The position numbers and the translations under genes were made by a program. A stretch of 64,000 nt of DNA. Source: Tenacibaculum sp. 190524A05c (lineage in GTDB: Bacteria; Bacteroidota; Bacteroidia; Flavobacteriales; Flavobacteriaceae). Of this stretch, positions 48,703 through 58,800 are shown piece after piece. The stretch is from NCBI RefSeq assembly GCF_964036595.1, contig NZ_OZ038523.1, positions 524,501 through 588,500 on the forward strand, written 5' to 3'. The number at the start of each line of letters is the position of its first letter. Position 1 is the stretch's first letter. The notes below the pieces were generated by a model, which was given only the letters and a program-made list of their open reading frames with translations, did no database searches and was not told where the DNA came from.

Positions 48703-51700
48703 TTATCTCTCTTTCTTCTTCGGTTTCTTCTTCATGGAAACTTTAAAATCATCCACAGTTCCATGTAATTTTAAGTTTAAGTATCTTACTTTTTTGTTGG
48801 GATCGACTTCTATAATTTCGTCCTCTTCTTCTTTAGTTCCGCTATTTTTTTTGTTTTTAAATAATTTATACCAAACAGCTTTCCTAACGGTTTTCCATGG
48901 AATTCTTAAGTAATATTCAATATTATTATTCAAATCTTGTGTACCAGATAACTCCATATGTCCTAATGTGGATTCAATGGTCATATTAGGAATCGTTATT
49001 CGTCCATTATGTATATCAATATGATTTTGAATGGTATCAAATTTAATATTGTTCAGGTTTTTATCGCCCATGTAACTAGACAACAATTTCATCGGTTCAT
49101 AATTCTGTAATTTTCCATTAAAAACTTTTACATCCATATGAACTTCAGATTGATCTAAATCAGGAACTAAATCAGGATAGATTCTAATTTTTCCAGTTAT
49201 GTTGGAAGAAACATGTCCTTTTAAATTATCTGAAACCAAATGATCTTGTCCAAAATTTTCAAACTTAAATAAGAACTTATCCAGATCAATTTTAGTGGTT
49301 TTTATATTCGGTTTCAGGTAAATTTTCTTTGGATTACTACCGTTAAAATACCCCGACATATTAAAATTACCTCCAGCTGCATTCATATGTAAGGTATCTA
49401 CATAGATATAATGATTCTTAGTTGTACGTAATTTTGCTTTTATGTCTTGTAAATGAATCCGTTGATACATAAAATAATCTACATCTACATCAAATTTCAT
49501 ATCCGTAAAAGGGAGCTCATATAAATTAAAAGCATCTGCATGTGCTGGAACATCTGCAGTTTTTGATTTTACAGTTATGGTTGCCTTTCCAGTTGATTTA
49601 TCAGGAGGAAATAACTGATCATAATCAATATAATTGGCTTTGAAACTTAGGTAATTGTCTCGTTTTTTAATCGCTTCATCATCTCCCAAATAATAGTTCA
49701 AGCCGATATTAAAAGAAGTTCTTCCTATTTTACCAATAAAATCTTTTACAACAATATGGTCATCTTCATAATGAAAATCACCTGTAAAGTATTCAAATCG
49801 TAATGGATGCACATGCATTTTGGTATTCAGTTTGTCCAATTCTAAGTCTATAGAATGCAATGCTGATGCTTTATAATGCATACTAGAATTTACATGCAAC
49901 TCTAGTTTTTCAAATTCTTCATGTCTATATTCTTCAGGAACATAATTTTCACCTTGATACGAGAAAATGTCTTCCAAACGCAATAAGTCTGAAGTTAACG
50001 TAATATCTAAATCTACATCACCATTCAATTCTTTTTGCATCCAAAAACCATAATTATGTACCAATCCGTTAAAATGAAAATCAGAATCATCAATAAAACC
50101 TGTAAAATCTTTGATTTTAAGATCTTTATCGTCGATTAATACATCTACATGAAAATCGTGAAATTTATGTGGATAATGCTTTAGTTTCGCGTTAAGACTG
50201 TCTACAAAGAACTCTCCTTTCGGTAAATATTTGCTTTCGGTAAAAGCCTTTGCTGAGGATTTGAATGAAAATCCAGCAGTTACATCTTTAATTTGCTCAT
50301 CTATACCTGTTTTTATACTATCCGTAGCAGAAAACCGTGTAAGTTCAGCAATATCTAATAGCTTCGATTGAATATCTAAATGTGTAACCACAAGTGTATC
50401 TGTATGATGCACAATAGCAGGAAGGTCTGACAAATATCCAGTTATTGAAATATCAGAGTTTCCTAAAAGCATATCAAATTGATTGATAGTCGCTTTTTTC
50501 CCTTTCATTTCTATATGTGCATTCAGTTTTTTTAATGGCGCAGGAAGATCTTTAGAAGATAAACTGAGGCTATCAATCTTTAACTCGCTATAATACGCCT
50601 GATTCAACCTGCTGAGCGCTAGTTCTGGGTTATTAATATCCACAATATCATGAAAATTCATTTTTAAGGAAACATTCCCAGATGCAATATCTACGTCACT
50701 TAAGTTTAAAAAATCAGCTATAAATTCAAGATTAAAATCTGTATTCAGTCTCATATCTATCTCTGGCTTATCAAAATTATTGATCACAACATTTCCTAGA
50801 ATTTTTCCTTTTCCAAGTTTGGCGGTCATATCTTCTAGAGAGAAAGTTGTAGTGCGAGAACTTCGTTCCTTACCATTCGTAAAATGCCCTTTAAAACCAA
50901 TGTTTTTAACGCGTTTACCTTTGTTGGTGTTTTCTAAAAACGCTTCACTTACTCCGAAGTTTACATCAAAAAAAGGGACTTGTTGATTTAAGGTAGGTCC
51001 TTGAACGACTGCATTAAAATAGATTTTCCCAGCATTTTTATATCGTTCTAAAACAGGAATAAGATCCTCAGGGGCAAAGGCAATAAGCATATCAAAATTA
51101 GGCTTCGCTCCTTTTATGATAAGATCAAGATCAAAATCATTTTTTGTATCTATTTTTCCTTCCAACTCAAAATCACCGTGCTCCATAGTTACTCCTGAAG
51201 GTTCGATAGTAAGCAATCCAGTATCTTTATTTAAACTAACATCCGTATGAACATCAAAGTGTTTGTGTTTTACATACGTAGTATCGCCATTACTGATTAA
51301 ATTCATTTCAAACTTGGTATCAATATGTCCTGAAATAACTTCATTATCAATATTGAAACCACCATCAGCTTCATAAATAAATGTTTCTAAGTCTGTATTT
51401 TGACCTTCATCTTTTTTGTGGATGTCTAAATTATGTAATTTGACTTTTTTGAGTTTAAAATCTATCGGCTCTTCACTTTGTGTTTCATCAAAGGATTTTA
51501 AAGCGTTTAAAAGGTTTAAACTTTTATCTTCATGAATTACAATGTCAAAGAAACCTTCCTCTACAATTAGTGATTTAATAGTATAATTTCCATCTAAAAT
51601 ATCCCATAAATTAAATCCTACGTAGATATCTTTAACGTCCATAATAACTGGTGAGTTATCACTTTTAGTTTCATTTATTGTTAGATCGTCTACTTTAAAA

Positions 51701-51921
51701 GAAATATTAGGAAAATTACTAAAGAGTGATAAATGCGTATCACCAATATCAATAAAACCTTTGTGGGTTTTGTTTAGCTCAGCTATATGATCTTTAATAA
51801 TACTATTTTGTTTCGTATTGATATATAATACGGTAACAATAAGAAATAGTATAGGTAAAAGTATTACGCAAGCAATAAATCGCAACCAGAATTTTCTTTT
51901 TTTAAAGGTTTCAAATTTCAT
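48703..51921 (-). CDS. AsmA-like large envelope protein
   Basis: A 1072-residue protein anchored by one N-terminal helix (about 13-32, LRFIACVILLPILFLIVTVLYI). The rest is a long repetitive beta structure with the AsmA pattern of N-terminal IGDTHLSLFSNFPNISFKVDDLTI and VKDIYVGFNLWDILDGNYTIKSLIVEEG, and a C-terminal AsmA-like region with GHMELSGTQDLNNNIEYYLRIPW. AsmA-like and related proteins form beta-groove bridges that move phospholipid between the inner and outer membranes; that role is family knowledge. The C-terminal tail is strongly basic (KKKPKKKER) and probably cytosolic or disordered. It is monocistronic. Confidence 0.85.
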   Translation of the reverse strand: MKFETFKKRKFWLRFIACVILLPILFLIVTVLYINTKQNSIIKDHIAELNKTHKGFIDIGDTHLSLFSNFPNISFKVDDLTINETKSDNSPVIMDVKDIYVGFNLWDILDGNYTIKSLIVEEGFFDIVIHEDKSLNLLNALKSFDETQSEEPIDFKLKKVKLHNLDIHKKDEGQNTDLETFIYEADGGFNIDNEVISGHIDTKFEMNLISNGDTTYVKHKHFDVHTDVSLNKDTGLLTIEPSGVTMEHGDFELEGKIDTKNDFDLDLIIKGAKPNFDMLIAFAPEDLIPVLERYKNAGKIYFNAVVQGPTLNQQVPFFDVNFGVSEAFLENTNKGKRVKNIGFKGHFTNGKERSSRTTTFSLEDMTAKLGKGKILGNVVINNFDKPEIDMRLNTDFNLEFIADFLNLSDVDIASGNVSLKMNFHDIVDINNPELALSRLNQAYYSELKIDSLSLSSKDLPAPLKKLNAHIEMKGKKATINQFDMLLGNSDISITGYLSDLPAIVHHTDTLVVTHLDIQSKLLDIAELTRFSATDSIKTGIDEQIKDVTAGFSFKSSAKAFTESKYLPKGEFFVDSLNAKLKHYPHKFHDFHVDVLIDDKDLKIKDFTGFIDDSDFHFNGLVHNYGFWMQKELNGDVDLDITLTSDLLRLEDIFSYQGENYVPEEYRHEEFEKLELHVNSSMHYKASALHSIDLELDKLNTKMHVHPLRFEYFTGDFHYEDDHIVVKDFIGKIGRTSFNIGLNYYLGDDEAIKKRDNYLSFKANYIDYDQLFPPDKSTGKATITVKSKTADVPAHADAFNLYELPFTDMKFDVDVDYFMYQRIHLQDIKAKLRTTKNHYIYVDTLHMNAAGGNFNMSGYFNGSNPKKIYLKPNIKTTKIDLDKFLFKFENFGQDHLVSDNLKGHVSSNITGKIRIYPDLVPDLDQSEVHMDVKVFNGKLQNYEPMKLLSSYMGDKNLNNIKFDTIQNHIDIHNGRITIPNMTIESTLGHMELSGTQDLNNNIEYYLRIPWKTVRKAVWYKLFKNKKNSGTKEEEDEIIEVDPNKKVRYLNLKLHGTVDDFKVSMKKKPKKKER

Positions 51922-52381
51922 AATACTTTTGGTTATTATAGCAGTATAAGCTTATTAATAAATACCTGTTGTCATTTGTAGTAAAATTATGTCAATTCGA
52001 GTGATTTTTCGAAATAAAATGTAGAAAAATTTTACTGAATCAAGTTCAGCAGAGCTATCGAGAAAAAGAATTTTATTTATCCATTAGTTTTCGATACTCT
52101 TTTTTTTAGCAATAATATGTATCGAAATAAAAATAAATAAATTATAAAGATTCGTACTTTCTTTGTAGTTTTTCTGTTCATTTTTTTGCTTGTCCAAAAA
52201 AAACGAACCAAAAAAAGGACACTTCTTCAATGAATTTTTTAGCCAAGGCTCAAAACCAAATTTCATTCCTAAAATCTCTCCAAGGCTTCGAGATTTTTTA
52301 ACGAAATGAAATCTTATTCTGCGAAGAAGATTTGAAAAGCGCTGCTTTTAATCGCTTTATATGCCCGTGAAACCTATCTAT
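51922..52381. repeat. Intergenic region filled with hairpin-type dispersed repeats
   Basis: This 460-base gap has no convincing gene. It contains TTTCGATAC (52089-52097) and GTATCGAAA (52119-52127), a perfect nine-base inverted repeat. It also has CTGAA/TTCAG (52035-52049), similar in plan to the hairpins of the 37017-37100 element, and GTCC...GGAC around an A-rich stretch near 52191-52223. A minus-strand frame at 52084-52266 follows the repeat and is judged spurious. Similar sequences recur between genes in many flavobacterial genomes, by memory. Confidence 0.55.
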
Positions 52382-53710
52382 CTACTTCTTTTTAGAGTTC
52401 TCCTTTAATTTATCTTTAGCAGTTTCCGCCAAATGATAGGCTAAAACTTTCTCAATTAATTCATCTTTAGTCAAATGATGAAATACACTCTTAATTTTAT
52501 CTTTAAAATCCTCTGAAACGGTTCTATTGGGCTTGGTTTTAAATATTTTCTTTGCCCATAACAAGGTGTTATTTTCTTCTATACTTTGTGCATCGGCCTT
52601 TTTAAATTGACGAAAAGTAATACCTAATTCTTCTTCAAAATCAGGAATTTCTTCAATTTCTTCTTCTTGTATAACACTTAATGAAAGTCCCTTCCCTCCT
52701 GCTCTTGCTGTTCGTCCGCTTCTATGGACATAGGTTTCATAAGTGTCTGGTAAATGATAATTAACAACGTAAGAAACTTCTTTTACATCTATACCACGTG
52801 CAGCTAAATCTGTAGCAACTAAAATATTGATGTGTCCTGCTCTAAATTGCTCCATTATTCGATCACGAATTCCTTGTGTTAAACTTCCGTGAATTGCACC
52901 TGAAGAGAATTTATTAATCGCTAATTTTTTCGCTAGTTTATTTACAGCAGCTTTAGTTTTACAAAATATAATTCCTCTTTCTCTTTCTTTAGAAGCTAAA
53001 AAATGTAATAAAACTTCTAGTTTTTCTATGGGTTTTACAACTACATATTGATGTTTTATTCCTTGATGTCCAACAGTTTCCATATCGGCTTCAATTTGAA
53101 TAACATCTTTAGACATGTAGTTGTTTATCAGTTGTTTGATTGCTCCAGAAAGTGTTGCTGTAAATAATAACGTCCTCCTTTTCTTAGGTATTTCTTTAAT
53201 TATTGTATCTAGTCCATCTTTTAAAGCACTGACCATTTCATCGGCTTCATCTAGAATAAAATATTGGATGTTTTTAATATTAATCGCCTCACGTTTTATC
53301 AAATCTGCTAATCTTCCTGGTGTCGCCACAACTATATGCGTATCTTCTTGTAATCGTTCAATTTGTGGTTTTATTGGCGTTCCACCACAAATGGCTGCAA
53401 TAGCTATTGAAGGAATATGTGAAGCGAAAGAGCTTAAGTTTGTATGAATTTGCTGACCTAATTCTCTCGTTGGTGCCAATATAATTGCTTGAATATTGGA
53501 GTTATTCGTGTCAATTAATTGAAGTAATGGTAATCCAAAAGCTGCAGTTTTACCAGTTCCTGTTTTTGCTAAAGCGACTATATCTTCATTTTTGTTTAAA
53601 ATGTTGGGTATCGCTTTTTCTTGTATATCTGTTGGGACAGAGATTTTTAAATCATTTAAACTCTGTTGGATTTCAGGAATAATTCCTAAGTCGGTAAAAC
53701 TTTTAGACAT
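52382..53710 (-). CDS. DEAD-box RNA helicase (RhlE-like)
   Basis: A 442-residue DEAD-box ATPase. The start is ATG 53710 (MSKSFTDLGI), since the -7 box at 53726-53733 overlaps the alternative ATG at 53728. Motifs in order are the Q motif region VPTDIQEKAIP, Walker A AKTGTGKT, PTRELGQQ, TPGRL, DEAD in FILDEADEM, TATLSG, TDLAARGIDV and HRSGRTARAG. The C-terminal tail is short, basic and ends NSKKK. It unwinds structured RNA in ribosome assembly or mRNA decay. The sequence is typical core-genome type. Confidence 0.93.
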   Translation of the reverse strand: MSKSFTDLGIIPEIQQSLNDLKISVPTDIQEKAIPNILNKNEDIVALAKTGTGKTAAFGLPLLQLIDTNNSNIQAIILAPTRELGQQIHTNLSSFASHIPSIAIAAICGGTPIKPQIERLQEDTHIVVATPGRLADLIKREAINIKNIQYFILDEADEMVSALKDGLDTIIKEIPKKRRTLLFTATLSGAIKQLINNYMSKDVIQIEADMETVGHQGIKHQYVVVKPIEKLEVLLHFLASKERERGIIFCKTKAAVNKLAKKLAINKFSSGAIHGSLTQGIRDRIMEQFRAGHINILVATDLAARGIDVKEVSYVVNYHLPDTYETYVHRSGRTARAGGKGLSLSVIQEEEIEEIPDFEEELGITFRQFKKADAQSIEENNTLLWAKKIFKTKPNRTVSEDFKDKIKSVFHHLTKDELIEKVLAYHLAETAKDKLKENSKKK

Positions 53711-53725
53711 GAATGTATTTTTTTG

Positions 53726-53733
53726 CAAAGGTA
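53726..53733 (-). promoter_or_regulatory. Bacteroidota -7 box (TACCTTTG) for the DEAD-box helicase
   Basis: Exact TAnnTTTG on the minus strand, 16 bases before the ATG at 53710. A TTG (minus strand, 53750-53752) is a possible -33 element. Confidence 0.6.
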
Positions 53734-53822
53734 ACCAGTGTTAGCTTAGCAATTAGTGTTTATTTACATAATAAGTGTAATAAAGATTTTAAGAGTATAT
53801 AAAATACTCAATATCATACTAA

Positions 53823-53867
53823 ATTTCAGTAAACCAACTTAATACTGGTAAGAAGGTTTACTGAAAT
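53823..53867 (-). terminator. Strong hairpin after the 2OG oxygenase gene
   Basis: ATTTCAGTAAACC and GGTTTACTGAAAT form a perfect 13-base stem with a 19-base loop, five bases after the stop codon. The T-run after it on the minus strand is short, so it may be a terminator or a 3'-end stabiliser. Confidence 0.6.
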
Positions 53868-53872
53868 CTTAT

Positions 53873-54826
53873 TTAAAATGGTGCAAAAGTATCTTTAGGT
53901 GTTGTTGGGATATTCCAACGTTCACGTGCAGTTATTTCTTTCGAAATATTATCAGTGGTTTCTGAGCTATTAGAATTGCCATAACTACTTGTATTTCCTC
54001 TTGGAACTTGCATACGATCACCATATAACCACATGACTAAATTATTACGTTGTCCGCTTATTATTGAATGTGTTGCATGCGGTACGTTACCACGATGAAT
54101 TATTGCTTTACCAGGTTCAAAAATAGTCTGTACTGTTTTTCCTGTTGTTTTATCGAAAAAATCAACCTGAGAACCTGTAAACTCTTCATCTGGCAAATTG
54201 ATGTTTACATTTAAGGTTGCAGCTGAAGCATCGGTATGCGGTTGTAAATCTTTGTCCTTATCAGGGTTATATTGAATTGAAAAACCAAATGTTTGAGTAT
54301 CATATCCATAAGTTCCTAATAATAATCGAGCTACAGGGCGCATGTAACGATCCATAATATCATTATAAAATGCTTGAAAATTAGGAGCTGCTAGATGACC
54401 TTCTGAACGCGGATCTAACATTACTCCATAACGGTTTAATTGAATACCATAAGGTGCTCTTTTAGGAATTTGTGAGGTAGCTACTGCTTCTAAATATTCA
54501 CGAAATTCTGCTAAACGTTCCACATCAAAAAATTGCGTACTGTAAACTCCAGGGATGATTTCTTCCCATAAATTGGCAACATCAACTTCTTTATCTGGAT
54601 TTTCCCAAGCAGATTTAATTGCTTTTCGTAAATGAGGATCAAGTAGTGTTTCATCTGGGATTAACAAATTTTCTTTGTTTTCAACTTCCCATTCTGTCCA
54701 TGCTTGTTCTAATAAAATTCTATTGTTATTCCAAAAAGCTGAAACAGACTTTTCACGATGTAAAGATGCTTGTCTTGAAGGTAGTTCAAGTGAACGAGCT
54801 TCTGTAAGTGCTTTATTATTTGTCAT
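53873..54826 (-). CDS. 2-oxoglutarate/Fe(II)-dependent oxygenase
   Basis: A 317-residue double-stranded beta-helix oxygenase. Iron ligands are His and Asp in LQPHTDASAATLNVNINLP and the distal His in HRGNVPHATHSIISG. The following QRNNLVMWLYGD supplies the 2-oxoglutarate-binding arginine. The N-terminal half is helical (FWNNNRILLEQAWTEWEVENKENL). The C-terminus ends TTPKDTFAPF after an Asn/Ser-rich stretch. No signal peptide, so it is cytoplasmic. Substrate is unknown; the closest general resemblance is to eukaryote-like hydroxylases of proteins or small molecules. It has its own promoter and 3' hairpin. Confidence 0.82.
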   Translation of the reverse strand: MTNNKALTEARSLELPSRQASLHREKSVSAFWNNNRILLEQAWTEWEVENKENLLIPDETLLDPHLRKAIKSAWENPDKEVDVANLWEEIIPGVYSTQFFDVERLAEFREYLEAVATSQIPKRAPYGIQLNRYGVMLDPRSEGHLAAPNFQAFYNDIMDRYMRPVARLLLGTYGYDTQTFGFSIQYNPDKDKDLQPHTDASAATLNVNINLPDEEFTGSQVDFFDKTTGKTVQTIFEPGKAIIHRGNVPHATHSIISGQRNNLVMWLYGDRMQVPRGNTSSYGNSNSSETTDNISKEITARERWNIPTTPKDTFAPF

Positions 54827-54887
54827 TTTTACTGTTTTGTGTTGAATGATGAATAAATTCCTCCTAAAACCGTATTGACCTATACAT

Positions 54888-54895
54888 CAAATTTA
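54888..54895 (-). promoter_or_regulatory. Bacteroidota -7 box (TAAATTTG) for the 2OG oxygenase gene
   Basis: Exact consensus on the minus strand, 62 bases before the ATG at 54826. Confidence 0.55.
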
Positions 54896-55052
54896 TAAGT
54901 CATTACATAATAGTGAATTTACAATCATGCTTATTATTATAAAATTACAATACAAATTTACCCCAGAGCCTCAAGTTAGCATTAGTAATAAAAAAAGAGG
55001 TTTTAGTAAAAAACAAGGAATAGGAAATAATTAGAAACTATTGTTAAGATAA

Positions 55053-55652
55053 TTAATAGTACAATCTAAAATCAAGGATTTTACACATTTTGTAGTGTTT
55101 ACGGTGCAGTTGCTCAACAACTTCGAACATATTATCGTCTTCATTAAATAGATTGAAGAATACCTTATCTAAGTTTGAGCTCGCAATTCCATTAAACTGA
55201 TTTCCATAACCGGAAATGGCTTTTGCTCCTGTAATATCCAGGAAATATTGAGCTTCGTCTTCATCTAAATCCAAAACTTTTGAATTTGCGAAATGTAAAA
55301 TTTTATCATTCAAACGTCCTTCAAAGATTTCAGCAATTTCTTGTAGATTGTATAAATAACCATTTAAACAAACACTGTTCGCTTCACCAGTCATTACCAA
55401 GTAAATGATTTCATAATTTTTAAAATTATGATCGTCTAAGACCAAAGTATTTAAGCTTTCTTCTAAGCCTTCAATAGTATCACAAGTTTGATAAATACTT
55501 GCAATACCGAAATCCATTGTTAGTTCTTCTAGTTTTTGTTGAGTTGGCGTAACATTTTCAACTTCAACATCTAAAACTGATTCTAAACAGAAAATGAAAT
55601 AATCTGGATCTACAACTTGGCTTTGTGGTAATTGACGTCTTTTTTCTAACAA
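55053..55652 (-). CDS. Unknown 199-residue acidic protein
   Basis: I do not recognise this protein. The frame opens with TTG at 55652; there is no upstream ATG before the in-frame stop at 55695-55697, and a -7 box lies 27 bases ahead, so the TTG start is adopted. The sequence is acidic and alternates alpha and beta segments. VVDPDYFIFCLESVLD starts the core and FKNYEIIYLVMTGEANSVCLNGYLYNLQEIAEIF forms a Rossmann-like centre. AKAISGYGNQFNGIASSNLDKVFFNLF follows, a caspase- or TIR-like arrangement only in the loosest sense. No catalytic residues can be assigned. It is followed by a 226-base gap holding the promoter for the next gene. Confidence 0.65.
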   Translation of the reverse strand: MLEKRRQLPQSQVVDPDYFIFCLESVLDVEVENVTPTQQKLEELTMDFGIASIYQTCDTIEGLEESLNTLVLDDHNFKNYEIIYLVMTGEANSVCLNGYLYNLQEIAEIFEGRLNDKILHFANSKVLDLDEDEAQYFLDITGAKAISGYGNQFNGIASSNLDKVFFNLFNEDDNMFEVVEQLHRKHYKMCKILDFRLYY

Positions 55653-55678
55653 ATTTCGGGATTTAAATAAGTCGGTAG

Positions 55679-55686
55679 CAAAAATA
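55679..55686 (-). promoter_or_regulatory. Bacteroidota -7 box (TATTTTTG) for the 199-residue protein
   Basis: Exact consensus on the minus strand, 27 bases before the TTG start at 55652. It helps fix that start. Confidence 0.6.
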
Positions 55687-55770
55687 AGATATAGCTACGT
55701 TTTATTTTATTTAAATATGTTAAACAAGTTTTATTTGGAGACTATTTAAATAAGAGAATATTGCTATGAA

Positions 55771-55799
55771 AATAACCTTCCCATATAGGAAAGGTTATC
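55771..55799 (-). terminator. Hairpin after the ABC permease-peptidase gene
   Basis: ATAACCTT / AAGGTTAT stem (55772-55779 and 55791-55798) nine bases after the stop at 55809. On the minus strand only four T residues follow, so termination strength is uncertain. Confidence 0.55.
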
Positions 55800-55808
55800 A
55801 TTTTTTAT

Positions 55809-58800
55809 CTAATCTATTTTGTCTTTCGATTCAAAAAGTTTTGAGATTTGTTCATATTTATCTAAACGACTATAAAGTTTGAAATAAGAAATCAAATCTT
55901 TGGATGTGGCATAACGGTTTGTTGTACTTTTAATTTCTCCAGAATAACTTCTCCAATCCGCTATAAATTGTCGAAGCGCTTTATTTACTTGCTCCTCTCC
56001 TATTAGTTTCTGTAATTCGTACATTACTACTACACCTTTGTAGTAATACACATAATCTTCATTTTCAACAAGAGCTAAAGTCGGTTCATCAATAGCTTTT
56101 CTACTTTCTTTTAAGTATCGTTCTTTTTGCAACTCAAGAAATTGTTGCACTTTTTCTTCAGAGAATTCTTGTTGTAAAACCATAATGGCTCCATATTGTG
56201 CTAATGTTTCTAAAACAAAATTTTGTCCTTTCACATTTGCAGCTTCTATTTGCATTCCAAACCACTGATGTGCAATTTCATGTGCTGTGATATAAAATGC
56301 CATATCCACATCTTTTTCATCATCAATATCTAATACAAATCCCATAGCTTCTGAGAATGGTATTACGTTTGGTAAAGATTGTGCGAAATCAGCATATCTA
56401 GGGAATTCCATAATTCTTAATTGTTGATATTGATAAGGACTAAAATTCGAACTGAAATAATCTAAAGAAGCTTTCATACCATGAAGCATTCGATCTGTAT
56501 TATAAGTATGATTTTGATGATGATAAATTTCTAAATCCACCTTAGTGTTATTAGATTTCCAAACATCTTTTTTAACTTTATATTTAGCAGAGACTATAGG
56601 AAAAAAGTTAATAATTGGACTCTCATTTGTATAGTGAAAATAATTACGGTTATTGGCTTTCCAATGTTTTACTAATTTACCTGACGTAACAGCAGTTTGT
56701 GTGTTTGAAGTTCCTATTGTAATATCAAGTGTAATTCCGTCTGAATCACTTCCAGTTCGGGCATTTACAAGTTCATTTATATCGTTTATTTCAGCTTCTC
56801 TTTGTCTTTTAGGTAAATCATAACTTGTTCGTATATCGTCATCAGAAAGCTCATACTTTTTATTATAGCCTAAAGTTGGAAATACATTGTTATTAAAGAA
56901 TGTTCCGTTATAAATTACATCTCCTTTTGAACCATCTTCTTCAAATCCCTTTGGATAATAGGTTTGGGTAAATTTCATCTGTATAGAATCACCTACGTTC
57001 AAAGGTTTTTGTAATTGATAGATTATATAATCAAACTTTTGATATTTCGAATTGATAACTACTTCTCTATTGAATTTTACATTTTTCAATTTTAAATGAG
57101 AAGCAATTCTTTTTTGAATATGAATTTCGCTAATTGTTTTAGTGGAAGTGTTTTTCAGCGTATAACTTCCATCTACTTCATAACTTCTCGTTTCAGGATA
57201 TAACTCTAGATTCAATGTAACATCAGTTATTTTCGGTTGAGGTTTGTATTCAAATTGTTTCAGTTCTTTTTCATACGAAGCGCGAAATGTTTGCTCTTCT
57301 TCATTAGTCCAATATTCATTTAAAACGTTGGTGTTGTAAAAAATGTATGACCCAAGTAGAATAAACAGCGTTGTCAATGAAATCAGAAGGATTTGTATAG
57401 ATTTTGTGGTTTCTGATTTCATGTTTTTAATACGCTTCCATAAACTAATTTCAGTTCCTCTGTTCATTACTAAAGAACTTAGAATTAAAATTAGTCCGGC
57501 AAAAATGATCCAATAGGTTTTAATCCATAAATAAGGTTTTAAGAAATGTCCGTAACCATTCATTTCTGAATATATTCCTAATGTTTTTCCACCGTACTTG
57601 TATAAACTATGATTAAAACCAAAGTATTCAGAAGCGATATTACCAATGAAAAACAGTAAGGTTAGGAAAATTCCAATGAACTTATTCTTACTTGTGATTT
57701 GAAAGAAGAAGGTTATAACGGTGTATAAAAACAGATAAGGTAAAATTTCAATAAAGAATCCAGTAAAATATACATGTAAATCTAACTGATAATACCCTTG
57801 ACTTATTTGAAACAGAATACCAGTACAAATCAAGCTTAGCATAAGAACAATATAAATAGCATTTAAAGCTAAAAGTTTGGAAACAACTGTTATTAGATTA
57901 TGAATTGGAGTGGCATCACTCAAAACATTTTGTTTGATGGTTCGTTCTTTCCAAATGATTTCCCCCGAATAAAAAAGTAAAATAATTATGAAGAAATACA
58001 TTGACATTTCTTGTAATTCTGCGATTATAAAATGAGTAGCCGGATAACTATCAACATCATAAACAGTTCCTAAACTGATTGAGTTTATCAGAATAATTAT
58101 AATTCCGCAAATTACAATCGCCCAAAATGCTGTTTCTTTAAGAATAGATAGCGAATAAAATTTGGTCAATTCTTTTAATTGAATCAATCTAGACTTCAAG
58201 CTAAACTGTAATGAAATACTCGGAATTACAGTAGTTACAGCTGATTTACTCGCGTGAATTTCTCTTTTCTTTTGCTTCTTTTTCGTCTTTCTAACTAATT
58301 GACTAAAAGAGAACTTTCTATAACCATAAATAGCAACTAAAATTCCAATTAAGCTCCAAAAAACCTTGTTATGCAATAAAATACCGTTAAAACCTAATGA
58401 CATCGTATTTCGTTCAGCGTTAATCCATTCTTTAGAATATTGTGTTAAAGTTGTTAGTGAAAACGGATCGAAAATTCCTTGTAAATATTCATTTGTAATG
58501 GCCTTAGTTAGTAAGAAAATTACAAATAATACAATTCCCTGTGTGTATACAACCATTAGTTTTTTGCTCAACATTCCTGTTACAAAAAAGGTACAAGCGC
58601 CAAAAAATAACGTAGGTAAAACGACTACTATAAATGATTGTATGTAGATCCATGAATCAAACGCTAACATTTCAGAAGCTTTGTGCCATGGCATTTGAGA
58701 TCCTATCATCATTCCAAATAGAACTCCACTGAAAATGAAAAGTAATATGACAAAAGAACCCAAAAATCTACCAAGTAAATAATCTCTTTTTGAAATTGGA

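Noticed and set aside
52084..52266. 60-codon minus-strand frame ending in SFLDKQKN-type text
   Set aside because: It follows dispersed hairpin repeats and shows no coding pattern; I regard it as a translated repeat.
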